Positions 9,890-20,100 of a stretch of DNA of 64,000 nt are shown piece by piece (the stretch's first letter is position 1; every line of letters begins with the position of its first letter). This DNA is from Sorangium cellulosum So0157-2. GTDB lineage: Bacteria > Myxococcota_A > Polyangia > Polyangiales > Polyangiaceae. A program made the position numbers and the translations under genes. The stretch is taken from NCBI RefSeq assembly GCF_000418325.1, contig NC_021658.1, positions 9,128,001 through 9,192,000 of the forward strand, written 5' to 3'. The notes under the pieces are model-generated. The model did not search any database. It saw only the letters and a list, made by a program, of their open reading frames with translations, and was not told the origin of the DNA.

Positions 9890-10672
9890 ATGGGCTCTGC
9901 AGCCTCGACGTTCTCGCTCTCCCGCTTCGTCGAGGAAGTTCGCGCTGTCGCACCCGTCGCTGGACGCGCGCTTGACGTCGAATGGCTGCCCAACGGAAGA
10001 ACGACGCTTGTCTTTCGAGTGATCGAGGAGGGCCGGAGAGGGGATGTGGCCGTCGCGGGCCCGCGGACGCGGGCGCTGTTCAAGAACGCGACCGGCGTCG
10101 CGCGGGCGGTGATGCTTCAGTTCAAGCCAGGCTGGTCGGGGCCGCTGCTGGGCGTGGCGGCGAACGCGCTGACGGACCAGATCGTCCCGCTGGAAGACAT
10201 CTGGGGGCGTTCTGGCGGCGACCTCTGCCTCGATCTCCTCGCGGCGCGAAGCCTGCCGGAGGTGCTCGACCGACTCTCCCACGCGATCGCCCTTCGCACC
10301 CGCGAGACCTCCGAGCCGGCGTCGGCGCGGCTCGCTCGCCGCGCGGTTCTCCTGCTCGAAGGCGGCGAGGTTCGGGTGGAGCGCGTGGCGGAGCGGCTCG
10401 GCGTCACGGCGCGGCATCTCCGCCGCGCCTTCACGGAGAGCGTCGGCATCGGGCCGAAGGATTTCGCGCGGACCGTCCGCCTGCAGCGCGCCGTGCGGCG
10501 GGCGGCGAGCTCGAAGGACGGGGCGCGCATCGCCGCGGACGCGGGCTATTACGACCAGGCGCACCTGATTGCCGACTTCCGGGAGCTCGTCGGGCTCACA
10601 CCGGGCGCCTTCCTGAAGCGCGCGGGCGCGCGTGGCGGCGAGGCCATGGCCGGGGGCGCCCCCTCGCGCTGA
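9890..10672 (+). CDS. AraC-family transcriptional regulator
   Basis: The product has 260 residues. The C-terminal AraC helix-turn-helix pair is clear: VERVAERLGVTARHLRRAFTE, then IAADAGYYDQAHLIADFREL and VGLTPGAFLKR. The N-terminal half (VEWLPNGRTTLVFRV, FKPGWSGPLLGV, LTDQIVPLEDIWG) matches the DUF6597-type sensory domain often fused to it. ATG 9890 has GAGGG about 10 bases upstream; an in-frame GTG at 9878 is possible. It probably controls the divergent alpha/beta hydrolase gene and itself. Confidence 0.87.
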   Translation: MGSAASTFSLSRFVEEVRAVAPVAGRALDVEWLPNGRTTLVFRVIEEGRRGDVAVAGPRTRALFKNATGVARAVMLQFKPGWSGPLLGVAANALTDQIVPLEDIWGRSGGDLCLDLLAARSLPEVLDRLSHAIALRTRETSEPASARLARRAVLLLEGGEVRVERVAERLGVTARHLRRAFTESVGIGPKDFARTVRLQRAVRRAASSKDGARIAADAGYYDQAHLIADFRELVGLTPGAFLKRAGARGGEAMAGGAPSR

Positions 10673-10712
10673 CGCCCGGCCACGGAGCGCCCCGGCCCCC
10701 CCGGCGCGCTGC

Positions 10713-11288
10713 TCAGATGCCCGAGGCCGACTCGAGGCAGGCGTCGAGCTCAGGGGTGTCCCGCCAGCCGCACTGGCCGGACGCGTCGCGCTCGCAGACG
10801 CCGTGCTTGCCGTAACACGCGTACTCCTCGCGCCACTCGCACGTCGTGAGCACGTCGTCGTCCGCGCAGACCTGCCCGCTGCAGCCGGTGACCACGCAGG
10901 GCCCGGGGCCGCCGCCAGGCGCCGCCTCCAGCACGCCCCCGCCGTCGAGGCACGCCGTGAGCTCCGGCGTCTGCCGCCAGCCGCACTGGCCGGACGCGTC
11001 CCGCTCGCAGATGCCGTAGTCGCCGTAGCACGCGTACTCCTCGCGCCACTCGCACGTGGTGTACACGGTCTGGTCCGCGCAGACCTGCCCGCTACAGCCG
11101 GTCGGCCTACAGCGGCCGGGCTTGATCCCCCCGGCCGCCGCGGAGACGAGCTCGGCGGGCGCGCTGTCCACGCCGTCGAGCTCGGGGACAGCCTGGCCGC
11201 AGCCGTCGTCATTCGCGCCGGCCAGCAGCGGGGCGCACAAGAGGAGCACAGAGAAGGCAAACCGATGACGCTTGGTGAAAGAATTCAT
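10713..11288 (-). CDS. Secreted protein with two eight-cysteine-cluster domains
   Basis: The product has 191 residues. A Sec signal (KRHRFAFSVLLLCAPLLAGA) is followed by two near-identical cysteine modules of about 60 residues, each with CSGQVCAD, TTCEWREEYACYG and CERDASGQCGW followed by a TPEL-ACL ending. Eight-cysteine-cluster proteins of this kind are known mainly from myxobacteria; function unknown, disulphide-stabilised and extracytoplasmic. The two modules are almost identical at the DNA level, pointing to recent tandem duplication. A near-perfect Shine-Dalgarno (TAAGGAGGT, complement of 11292-11300) sits in an A/T-rich leader, unlike most genes here, and suggests strong translation. 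Confidence 0.82.
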   Translation of the reverse strand: MNSFTKRHRFAFSVLLLCAPLLAGANDDGCGQAVPELDGVDSAPAELVSAAAGGIKPGRCRPTGCSGQVCADQTVYTTCEWREEYACYGDYGICERDASGQCGWRQTPELTACLDGGGVLEAAPGGGPGPCVVTGCSGQVCADDDVLTTCEWREEYACYGKHGVCERDASGQCGWRDTPELDACLESASGI

Positions 11289-11806
11289 AAGACCTCCTTA
11301 ACAAAACAAAAACAAGTACGGAGTGTCCGGAAGGGCGAGCTCCTGTCCTTAGATCAGGCGGCGGCCCAGCGCAACCCGCAGCGTCGATCGCACGATCCAG
11401 CGTCCCGGGCTCGGCGGCCGCACAGGATCCGTGCTGCCGCCTTGACGGCATAATCCGGTCATGCCGCCGTTGCTATGGCACACATAGCCGTGGGCACACT
11501 GCGGCACACTCGCGGTAGGGCCGGCCCGGGAGCGCCTTCTTTTCATTCGTCCAAGAGTGGCACGCTTGTTGAGGCTGCCTCATCGTCGATGCATGGATAA
11601 ATCGATAAGCTGTCGATATAGCATCGCTTTTCCAGGAGAGAGACGAAGCGCGTCATCGCGTACGAAACACGGGCGCGCCGCCCCGAACGTGCCCAAAGAC
11701 GCTCCAGGCGACGCCCAACTTCGAGTTGCTGTCGACGGAGCGCTGTGGCACCCTTGGATTGAGGTCGTGCGGGCGCGGGAGGCCGGTCTCCCTATCAGGA
11801 GCATCC
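11289..11806. other. Intergenic region (518 bp), divergent promoters, lower GC
   Basis: There is no convincing gene. It holds the A-rich leader of the eight-cysteine gene (11291-11320) and two dyads, CGGCAT-N9-ATGCCG at 11446-11466 and GCTATG-N5-CATAGC at 11472-11488. TGGCACGcttgTTGA at 11558-11572 resembles a sigma-54 promoter but lacks the C of the -12 GC. The dyads may be operators for either flanking gene. Confidence 0.45.
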
Positions 11807-13603
11807 ATGACCCCATCGAAGTTTCGTCGGGTCGGTCCGGGGATGTTGCGGCGCGGCTGGGCGGCCGGCGTCGCCTTGCTGCTCGCGTCGGCGCCCGCCT
11901 CAGGCGGGATGTCGAAGCTCTGGGGCGCCGCAGGCGAGGCGTGGACCCCCACGAGCCGCCTCCCGGATTATTCTCATGCGGGGTACCGCGCGGGCGAGGC
12001 GCCGCTCCCCGAGGTGCCGGTGGTGGCGAACGTCACCGACTTCGGCGCGGTCGGCGACGGCGTGACCGATGATACCGACGCCTTTGCGGCGGCCATCGCA
12101 GCGGCCGAGGACGGGGCTGTCCTCATCCCTGCGGGGCGCTACGTCATCACCGATGTCCTCCGGATTTCGAAGAGCAACGTCGTGCTCCGCGGCGAGGGCT
12201 CCGGTCCGGACGGCAGTGTCCTCTTCATCCCCCAGAGCCTCGCGGATGTCTATGGACCGAGCCCGTCGTGGTCCTGGAGCGGTGCGTTCATCGATATACG
12301 TCCCTCCCAGGAGGTGGTCGCCACGACCGCGACCGCGGTGATGACCGCGGCGCCGCGCGGCGACACCTCCCTCACCGTGGCGTCCACCGCGGGCCTCGCA
12401 GAAGGGCAGCTCGTCGAGCTGCACCAGGTCGACGACGGATCGGGGAGCCTCGGCAGGCACCTGCACAACGACCAGGCGGAGGCGGGAGATTGCCCCTATA
12501 TGGTCCCGCTGACCCTGGACTCGCCGCTGCGCGTCCGCTCGATCGATGGCGGTGTCGTGACGTTCACGCAGCCCTTGCGCACGGACGTATCCCTCGCATG
12601 GAGCCCCGAGCTCCAGACGCACGAGGTCGTGGAAGAGGTCGGGGTCGAGCACCTGCGCATCGAGTTCATCGAGGTCCCCTACGCCGGGCACCTGAAGGAG
12701 CCCGGCTACAACGCGATCACCTTCACTGCCGCCGCCGACAGCTGGGTCCGCGACGTCACCATCGTCGACGCCGACAGCGGGATCTTCACGGGGCCTTACG
12801 TGAAGGGGCTCACGTTCCAGGACATCGCGCTCGAGGGGCGCCAGGGGCACCATGGAATCGCGTTGAGCTACTCGGCGGACATCCTGGTGCGCGATTTCGA
12901 CATAGCGAACGCCTGGACGCATTCGCTCACGGTGTCTGCACGCGCGAGCGGCAATGTGTTCTCCCGCGGCACCGGCGCCGAGCTGCTCGTCCTCGATCAC
13001 CACGGCGACTCGCCGTTCGAGAACCTGTTCACGCAGCTCGGCGCGTACACGTTCGCGGGCAGCGGAGGCGAGGAATGCACGGGGCCGCACGGCGGCGCGC
13101 GCAACACCTACTGGAACCTCGAGGCCCCGATGTACGTTCCCCTGCTGTGGGGCCATGTCCAGTCGAACGTCGTCGGCGAAGGCGTGGTCGTCGCCGACGC
13201 TCTCACGGAAGATGCTCAGTGGTACGAGACCGTGAGCGCCCTCGAGCCGGCGAACCTGTACGAGGCGCAGGCCTCGCGGCGCCTCTGCGGTGAGTTCTCC
13301 AGCGCGTGCAACCTCGGGGTCTACGAGCCAGACACGGCGTCGTGCTCGCAGGCGCCTCGGCCTCGGGGTACGGCGTGTGACGATGGCGATCCGGATACGG
13401 ACGGCGACGCGTGCTCGGAGGGCGTGTGCGCGGGGACGTCGTCTTCGGGGTGCTCGTACCGTCCGGCGGCGCCGGGGCGAGGCTCATCGCCGCTGGTGCT
13501 CGGCTTGCTCCTCGCCATCAGCGCGGCCGCCGCGTTCCCGCGGCTCCGCCTGGATCGCAAGCACCTCGCGCATGTGCTCAAGCGCTGGAGTCGCTTGCAG
13601 TAG
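11807..13603 (+). CDS. Exported pectate-lyase-fold (right-handed beta-helix) protein
   Basis: The product has 598 residues. The ATG at 11807 is set by AGGAG 5 bases upstream and gives a twin-basic, hydrophobic signal (GMLRRGWAAGVALLLASAPASG). Residues about 75-115 (VTDFGAVGDGVTDDTDAFAA, AAEDGAVLIPAGRYVI) are the classic start of a pectate lyase_3/GH28-related beta-helix, and the rest of the body is helix rungs. The C-terminus has a Cys-rich linker (GTACDDGDPDTDGDACSEGVC), then GCSYRP, a transmembrane stretch (LVLGLLLAISAAAAF) and basic residues. This resembles a MYXO-CTERM surface-sorting signal but is not canonical. I infer a cell-surface polysaccharide-binding or -cleaving protein. Confidence 0.78.
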   Translation: MTPSKFRRVGPGMLRRGWAAGVALLLASAPASGGMSKLWGAAGEAWTPTSRLPDYSHAGYRAGEAPLPEVPVVANVTDFGAVGDGVTDDTDAFAAAIAAAEDGAVLIPAGRYVITDVLRISKSNVVLRGEGSGPDGSVLFIPQSLADVYGPSPSWSWSGAFIDIRPSQEVVATTATAVMTAAPRGDTSLTVASTAGLAEGQLVELHQVDDGSGSLGRHLHNDQAEAGDCPYMVPLTLDSPLRVRSIDGGVVTFTQPLRTDVSLAWSPELQTHEVVEEVGVEHLRIEFIEVPYAGHLKEPGYNAITFTAAADSWVRDVTIVDADSGIFTGPYVKGLTFQDIALEGRQGHHGIALSYSADILVRDFDIANAWTHSLTVSARASGNVFSRGTGAELLVLDHHGDSPFENLFTQLGAYTFAGSGGEECTGPHGGARNTYWNLEAPMYVPLLWGHVQSNVVGEGVVVADALTEDAQWYETVSALEPANLYEAQASRRLCGEFSSACNLGVYEPDTASCSQAPRPRGTACDDGDPDTDGDACSEGVCAGTSSSGCSYRPAAPGRGSSPLVLGLLLAISAAAAFPRLRLDRKHLAHVLKRWSRLQ

Positions 13604-13617
13604 ACGCCTGGCTGGCC

Positions 13618-13644
13618 GCTCGGGTGACGGGAGGTCACCCGAGC
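13618..13644 (+). terminator. Hairpin terminator of the beta-helix gene
   Basis: A perfect 11-bp stem (GCTCGGGTGAC/GTCACCCGAGC) with a 5-base loop begins 15 bases after the stop codon. No T tract follows. Confidence 0.6.
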
Positions 13645-13752
13645 TGGACCGCGGTGGGCGTGAACTGGAGGCGTCCCCGGCAGGTCCCGTCGTCGATGAC
13701 GTTCGGCGCGAGGATTGAGTAGGGCTGGCGTCCGCGGTAGCGCCGGCGCGCA

Positions 13753-13780
13753 GCGCGGCGGCTCACCCGAGCCGCCGCGC
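13753..13780 (-). terminator. Hairpin terminator of the DUF4215/fibro-slime gene
   Basis: A 12-bp stem (GCGCGGCGGCTC/GAGCCGCCGCGC) with a 4-base loop lies just downstream of the minus-strand gene ending at 13809. With the hairpin at 13618 it makes a paired terminator between two convergent genes. Confidence 0.5.
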
Positions 13781-13808
13781 GCTCCTCGCCGTCACGGTGC
13801 GAACCGGG

Positions 13809-16733
13809 TCAGTTGACCTCGGTCTGGCACGTCGCGCTGCAGTCGTCGCCGCTCGCGGTGTTGCCGTCGTCGCACTCCTCGTACGGCTGCTGCCGCACGC
13901 CGTCGCCGCAGTGCGGGCCGAACACGCAGCCCGCGGCGCACTCGCCGTAGCCGCCGTCGTTCTCCGCGTCGTCGCACTCCTCCTCCGGCATCTGCGTCAC
14001 GCCGTCGCCGCAGCGCGGGCCGTACACGCAACCCGGCGCGCACTCGCCGTAGCCGCCGTCGTTCGTGCCGTCGTCGCACTGCTCGCCGAGGTCCTCCTGG
14101 GGAAACCCGTCGCCGCAGACCGCGCCGATCCGGCAGCCGAGGCACCCCATGGAGCCGTCGTTCACGCCGTCGTCGCACTCCTCGCCCCACTCGTCCTGGG
14201 TCACCCCGTCGCCGCACTGCCCCGCGTCGCCGCACTCCGGCGTGCAGCCGCCGTAGCGACCGTCGTTCACGCCGTCGTCGCACGTCTCGTCCGGCATCTG
14301 GACCAGCGCGTCGCCGCACCGCGGCCCGACGAGGCAGTCCGTCGTGCAGCCGCCATACCGGCCGTCGTTCACGCCGTCGTCGCACGTCTCGCCGAACTTG
14401 CTGTCGATCTCCGCGTCGCCGCAGCGAGGCGCCGCCACGCACCCCGGCGCGCAGGCGTTCGAGCCATAACCGCCGAGGTTGGTGCCGTCGTCGCAGATCT
14501 CGTACGGCGTCGTCGGGACACCGTCGCCGCAGTAGAGCCCGAGCTCGCACCGCGTCGAGCACTTGCCGTACCCCGCGCCGTTCTCGCTCCCGTCGTCGCA
14601 CGCCTCGTCCGGCGTGACGATCCCGTCGCCGCACACCGGCTCGCAGCGGGACGGGGCCGCGTTGAAGCCGCCGAGCGTCAGCTTGTAGCTCGACCCCGTG
14701 ACGTGGCGCTCCGCCTGGAACACGACGACCTCGTAGACGCGCCCCACCGTGAGGCCGAGCTCATCCATGAGCAGCGTCCCGCGGTTGTCCGCCACCCCGC
14801 CGATCTCGCCGGTCCCCATCGGGGCGTGGATGCCGCCGAGGTCGATGCGGAGCCGGTTGTTGAGGAACACCCAGACGTCGTCGTCCCCGTAGAAATCGAG
14901 CCGCTCCCCGCCGTGGTACTCGAACCAGTAGCGGACCTCGCTCGTGAAGTAGAAGTTGTGGTTGCCGGCGTTCGCCCAGTCGTTGAACGGATCGCCCGCC
15001 GCGCGGCTCGCCTCGCGCTGCGCCACCGGCACCGACAGGTCCTGCCAGCCTCGGTCGTCGAGCGGGAAGAAGACGTGATCCTCGAAGCGGAACACCTCCG
15101 ACGTCCCGATCCGCTCGAGCGTGAGCCAGTCCACGACCGTCTTCGAGATGTCCGAGTCGTTGTACCACCGGTTGAAGTCCGCGGCGTTCGTGAGGAAGGC
15201 GTTCGGCCGCGCCGCCGCGAACTGCGGCTTGTTGTCCGCGCCGAGGAGGTTCTGCACGATGCCCGTCACGACGGCGTTCGGCGGGTTCGTGTCGGGCTCG
15301 AAGTTCGGCGAGCTCTCCTTGAAGTCGCGGTACACGATCGGCACGCGGAGCTCGTCGCCGAGCGCCACGTCGTTCGTGCAGCTGTACCCCGGCTCGACGG
15401 TGCACGTGGACGAGCAGCCGTCCCCGTCCGCCGTGTTGCCGTCGTCACACGCCTCGCCGCCCAGGCGCAGCCCGTCGCCGCACGCCGAGGTGCAGCCGGT
15501 GTCGCCGCAGTCCGGCTCGACCTGGCAGAACGGCGTGCAGCCGTCGCCCATCGTGCTGTTGCCGTCGTCGCACGGCTCGGAGCCCTCGCGCTCCCCGTCG
15601 TTGCAGACGGTGTCGCGGCAGATGTAGCCGCCGGGCGCGGGCTCGCACACGACGCCGTCCTCCCACTTGCACGCGGCGTTGCACCCGTCGCCGTCGTCCG
15701 TGCGGCCGTCGTCGCACTCCTCCCGCCCGACGACCATCCCGTCGCCGCAGACCGCGGTGCAGCGGCGCCCGGCGCGCGCGCAGTCGAACCCGGGCTCGGT
15801 CTGGCACGTGGCGGAGCACCCGTCGCCGGAGACCGTGTTGCGATCGTCGCACCCCTCGCCGACGCCGATCTGGCCGTCGCCGCAGACGACCGTGAAGACG
15901 CAGTGCACGCCGTCCTCGCACGCCCAGCCGGCCTCGACCTGGCAGCTCGGCGAGCAGCCGTCGCCCGGCGCCACGCCGCCGTCGTCGCACTGCTCGCTCG
16001 GCCGCAGCAGGCCGTCGCCGCAGCGCTCGACCGGCCTGCACGGCTGCCCCGGCTGGGGGCAGGTGATGTTGCCGGGGTCCTCGAGCGCGCAGACCTCGGA
16101 GCACCCGTCCCCGCCCACCGCGTTGCCGTCGTCGCAGGTCTCCCCGCCCGAGACGCGAGCGTCGCCGCACGAGTGGAGCCGGAAGCACGGCTCCCCGGGC
16201 CTCGGGCAGATCCAGTCGCCCTGCTCCCGCTGGCAGCGCTCGTCACAGCCGTCCCCCGAGGCCGTGTTCCCGTCCTCGCAGCTCTCCCCGGGCTCGATCG
16301 CGCCGTTGCCGCAGGCGATCGTCGTGTGGCACGGCTCCCCCGGCGGGCACGCGCAGTACGGCTCCACCTTGCAGGCGCCCGAGCAGCAGTCCCCGGGCAG
16401 GCTGTTGCCGTCGTCGCACGCCTCGGTGTCCTGGTTGATCTCGCCGTCGCCGCACGCCGCGTCGACCGCGTCGCACTCCGGCGGAGGATCCGGCGACTCG
16501 CACGGATCGCCCCCGCTGCCGCCGGTCCCGGTGCCGACGGTGATGAACCCGCCGAACGCCCCGGAGCTGTCGTCGGTCCCGCCGGTGCCCGAGGTGCCGC
16601 TGCCGCCCGCACCGCCCACGCCGCTGCCCGCGCCGCCGTTGCCGCCGCCGCCGCCGTCGTCCCCGCAGGCGGCGAGCGGACCGGCAAGCAGGACGAGGAG
16701 CACGGAAGAAGTAAGTCTCTTTCCCAAGCGCAT
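13809..16733 (-). CDS. Cys-rich DUF4215-repeat lipoprotein with central fibro-slime domain
   Basis: The product has 974 residues from the ATG at 16733, which has GGTGG 5 bases upstream; an in-frame ATG at 16745 is possible. The lipoprotein signal ends LAGPLAACGDD, followed by a Gly/Ser/Thr linker. Eight Myxococcus-type Cys-rich repeats (CGDGxxxxxExCDDGNxxxGDGC) come next, then a fibro-slime/PA14-like domain (about 460-640: VPIVYRDFKESSPNFEPD, FYFTSEVRYWFEYHGGERLDF, DDDVWVFLNNRLRIDLGG). Eight further repeats of a longer variety (CDDGVNDGRYGGC) finish the protein. Fibro-slime domains occur in social amoeba and bacterial matrix proteins. I infer a surface adhesin or matrix component; acidic DDGN loops may bind calcium. 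Confidence 0.88.
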   Translation of the reverse strand: MRLGKRLTSSVLLVLLAGPLAACGDDGGGGGNGGAGSGVGGAGGSGTSGTGGTDDSSGAFGGFITVGTGTGGSGGDPCESPDPPPECDAVDAACGDGEINQDTEACDDGNSLPGDCCSGACKVEPYCACPPGEPCHTTIACGNGAIEPGESCEDGNTASGDGCDERCQREQGDWICPRPGEPCFRLHSCGDARVSGGETCDDGNAVGGDGCSEVCALEDPGNITCPQPGQPCRPVERCGDGLLRPSEQCDDGGVAPGDGCSPSCQVEAGWACEDGVHCVFTVVCGDGQIGVGEGCDDRNTVSGDGCSATCQTEPGFDCARAGRRCTAVCGDGMVVGREECDDGRTDDGDGCNAACKWEDGVVCEPAPGGYICRDTVCNDGEREGSEPCDDGNSTMGDGCTPFCQVEPDCGDTGCTSACGDGLRLGGEACDDGNTADGDGCSSTCTVEPGYSCTNDVALGDELRVPIVYRDFKESSPNFEPDTNPPNAVVTGIVQNLLGADNKPQFAAARPNAFLTNAADFNRWYNDSDISKTVVDWLTLERIGTSEVFRFEDHVFFPLDDRGWQDLSVPVAQREASRAAGDPFNDWANAGNHNFYFTSEVRYWFEYHGGERLDFYGDDDVWVFLNNRLRIDLGGIHAPMGTGEIGGVADNRGTLLMDELGLTVGRVYEVVVFQAERHVTGSSYKLTLGGFNAAPSRCEPVCGDGIVTPDEACDDGSENGAGYGKCSTRCELGLYCGDGVPTTPYEICDDGTNLGGYGSNACAPGCVAAPRCGDAEIDSKFGETCDDGVNDGRYGGCTTDCLVGPRCGDALVQMPDETCDDGVNDGRYGGCTPECGDAGQCGDGVTQDEWGEECDDGVNDGSMGCLGCRIGAVCGDGFPQEDLGEQCDDGTNDGGYGECAPGCVYGPRCGDGVTQMPEEECDDAENDGGYGECAAGCVFGPHCGDGVRQQPYEECDDGNTASGDDCSATCQTEVN

Positions 16734-17168
16734 TGATGCCACCATCCCAACTCGATGAAGAGCGTCGTGTTGTTCAGCCCGCGCCGCCACAGGCGCGCCC
16801 CGGCCTTCGGGTGCGCCGCCGGAGGCGGCGTGGGCGCGCGCCGCACAGCGCTCGCGCGCGTATGCGCGCGTAGGTCGCCCTCGTTACCGGCACATCGCAA
16901 CGCAACACCCCCCGTGCGGCAAGCGGTTTTGACGCCGCAGCGGGATTGCGACGCGCCGGTCGCCGGAACGCGAGGAAATCCGCGGGCGGCGCGCGGGCCG
17001 GCGGGGGGCAGAGCGAGCTTGACATCCCGGCGCGCGGCCCGCCCGGGCGCGCGATCGCCATCTCGCCCCCCGGGCGCGGCGAACGGCGGTAACCTGGCCG
17101 CTGGCGAGCCGAGGCCCGCGCGGATTCGACGCGGGGGCGGGCCTCGAGCCTGACCACACGGAGCATGC
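16734..17168. other. Divergent intergenic region (about 435 bp)
   Basis: No gene is supported. It must carry promoters for the fibro-slime gene and the large ATPase gene. TTGACA at 17019-17024 is a possible -35 for the ATPase, but no -10 stands out in the GC-rich sequence after it. An upstream segment of repeated GCGCGC is simple-sequence-like. Confidence 0.4.
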
Positions 17169-20100
17169 ATGGTGTCGACAGGGGCCTTGGACGGCGCGGC
17201 CCAGACCGCGGGGGCTGCGCCTCCGCAGGCGGCAGAGTCGCTCGATGGGGGCAATTACGAGGTCATCCGCCGGCGGCTCGTCGAGCGCGCCGAGGAGCTC
17301 GGCCGCCGCGCCGAGGCGCTCAACGCGCGGCGAAAGCAGGTGTTCGGCGGCGCCGACCTCGCGCTCCTCGAGAACGCGCGCGTCCGCACCGAGAACAACT
17401 GCCTGCCGCGCGACATCGTGAGCATCCGGGGCAAGCTGCTCGTCGGCTACCTCGTGTTCATGGGGCTCAAGGAGGTGAACGTCGGCGACGTCTTCAGCCT
17501 CCACCGCTTCGCGAACGACGGCGGCGCCCTCGACCTGGCGCACGTGCCGCTCGACGAGGGCGACGCGTTCCTCGGCGACCCCGCCTTCGTCAAGGAGTTC
17601 AAGGACCTCCACCGCTACGTCAAGGAGCCGCGGCTGCTCCAGCTCCGGCGCAGCGACAGCAGGCTGCTCGCCATCTTCCAGGTCGGCGCGACCGAGCGCG
17701 ACGCCAAGGTGTTCCGCTGGAGCATCGACGCGACCGGGCGCCTGCGCTACCTCGACGCCCGCGGCGACGAGGACAACGTCCGGCCGCGGGCGCACGACTT
17801 CGCCTGGACGCAGACCACGCGCGACGACCACGTGCAGGGCAAGCACCCGCACGTCGCCATCCTCGGCGAGATCTTCGTCGAGACCGTCGGCGGCGACCTC
17901 ACGGTCAAGGTCGAGAACAACACGGCCACGGGGCTCGGCATCTACCGCGAGCCGGTCGACGACGCGGGCCAGGCGCTCGACGACGCCGACATCCAGTACG
18001 CGCGGCTCGGGCCGCTCATCCTGCTCAAGATCAAGCCGTTCCGGGAGCCGTCGTACCGCTACCTCGTCTACAACGGCCGCACCCGGAAGGTCGCGCGCAT
18101 CGACGCGATCGGCCTCGCCTGCCTGAGCCTCCCCGAGGAGCAGGGCATCGTCTTCCCGAACGGCTACTACCTCATCACCGGCGAGACGAAGCGCTTCGAG
18201 GGCAGCACCGACAGCCTCGTCTTCGAGCGGGTCATCCGCTCGCCGAACGGGGAGGACGTGCTCTACGTCTTCCACCAGGTCGTGGACGGGCGCTACGTGC
18301 TCTTCCCGTACAACCTGATCCGCAAGGAGATCGCGACCCCGATCCAGTGCCACGGCTACAGCCTCTTCGACGACGGCAAGATGGTGATCTTCCGCGCCTC
18401 GAGCGAGGAGCCGACCCGCGTCCACCCGATGCAGATCTGGCAGACGCCGTTCATGACCGCGGAGTTCGCGGCGTCGGCGCCGACCGACGGCTCGTACCTC
18501 GCCAAGGTGGGCAACGCCGACCTCGTGCGCGGGATCTCGGACGCGCTCAGCATGCGGCGCGCCGCGCTCGACGCGTCGCCGACCCGCCAGACGTACGAGG
18601 ACCTCATCCGGACCGCCGAGCGGATGACCGACGCCTTCTACTGGCTCGGGCACGCCGAGGCGGGCGACCTCCTGTCGACCGTGAACGAGCTCCGGGCCGT
18701 CTCCGAGAGCATCGTCGACGAGTTCGAGAAGGTCGAGGCCATCAAGGCGCGCGCGGCGAGCGCGCTCGCCGAGACCGAGGCGGCGCAGCGGCAGCTGCTC
18801 GGCGGCGTCCGGCCGGAGGACGCGGCGACCGTCGACGCGTTCCTTGGGGCCCTGACCGCGCTGCGGCGGCAGCGGGGGCACCTCATCACGCTCCGCGAGC
18901 TCAAGTACATGGACCTCGGCCGCGTCGACGCCCTCGAGGCCGAGATCGTCGGGCGGTCCGACGAGGTGAGCCGCGCGTGCGTGGCGTTCCTCCTCGGCGA
19001 CCACGCGTTCCGGCCGCTGGCCGACCGGCTCGCGGGCCTCATCGCGAAGATCGAGGCGGTCGCGAAATCGTCCGAGCTCGCGCCGTTCGCCGCGGACCTC
19101 GACGCCGTGAGCGAGGGGCTCTCGGTGCTCGCCGACATCGTCGCGGGCCTCAAGGTCGACGACCCCACGGCGCGGACCCGCATCCTGGAGGGGATCAGCG
19201 AGGTCTACGCGCAGCTCAACCGCGCGCGCGCCACGCTCGGCGCCCGCGGCAAGGACCTCCGGGGCGCCGAGGGGCGCGCCGAGTTCGGCGCGCAGTTCAA
19301 GGTGTTCGGCCAGAGCGTCGCGAGCGCGCTCGCGGTCTGCGACTCGCCCGAGCGCTGCGACGCCGAGCTCTCGAAGCTCCTCGTCCAGCTCGAGGAGCTC
19401 GAGGGCAAGTTCGGCGAGTTCGACGAGTTCCTGGGCGAGCTCGCGGCGAAGCGCGAGGAGGTGAACGACGCGATCGCCGCGCGGCGGCAGGCGCTGCTCG
19501 ACGAGCGGCAGCGGCGCGTCGCGAACCTCGTCGCCGCGGCGGACCGGATCGTCCAGGGGGTCTCGCGGCGGGCGCGCACGTTCGCGACGGTGGACGAGCT
19601 CAACACGTACTTCGCGTCCGACGCGATGGTCGCGAAGATCCGCGATCTCGCGGCGAGCCTGCTCGCGCTCGGCGACAGCGTGAAGGGGGACGAGGTCGAG
19701 GCGCGGCTCAAGTCGGCGCGGCAGGACGCGCTCCGGGCGCTGCGCGACCGCGAGGACCTGTTCGAGGGCGGCGGCGACGTCATCAAGCTCGGCCGCCACC
19801 GCTTCAACGTGAGCACGCAGGCCCTGGAGCTCACGCTGGTCCCGCACGGCGACGGGCTCGCGCTGCACCTCACCGGCACCGACTTCTTCGAGCCGATCGA
19901 GGATCCGGCGCTCGAGAGCGCGCGCGACCTCTGGGGCCAGGAGCTCGTGAGCGAGACCGCGGACGTCTACCGGGGCGAGTTCCTCGCGGGCTCGATGCTC
20001 CTCGACGCCGAGGCCGGGCGCGGCGGGCTCTCGATCGAGCGGCTGCGCGAGGCGTCGCTCGGCCCGGGCGGGCTGCTCGCGACGGTGCGCGCGTACGCGG

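Noticed and set aside
11558-11572. Sigma-54 promoter for the beta-helix gene
   Set aside because: The -24 box is perfect but the -12 box reads TTGA without the C, and it lies about 235 bases upstream of the start, so it is not listed as a promoter of its own.
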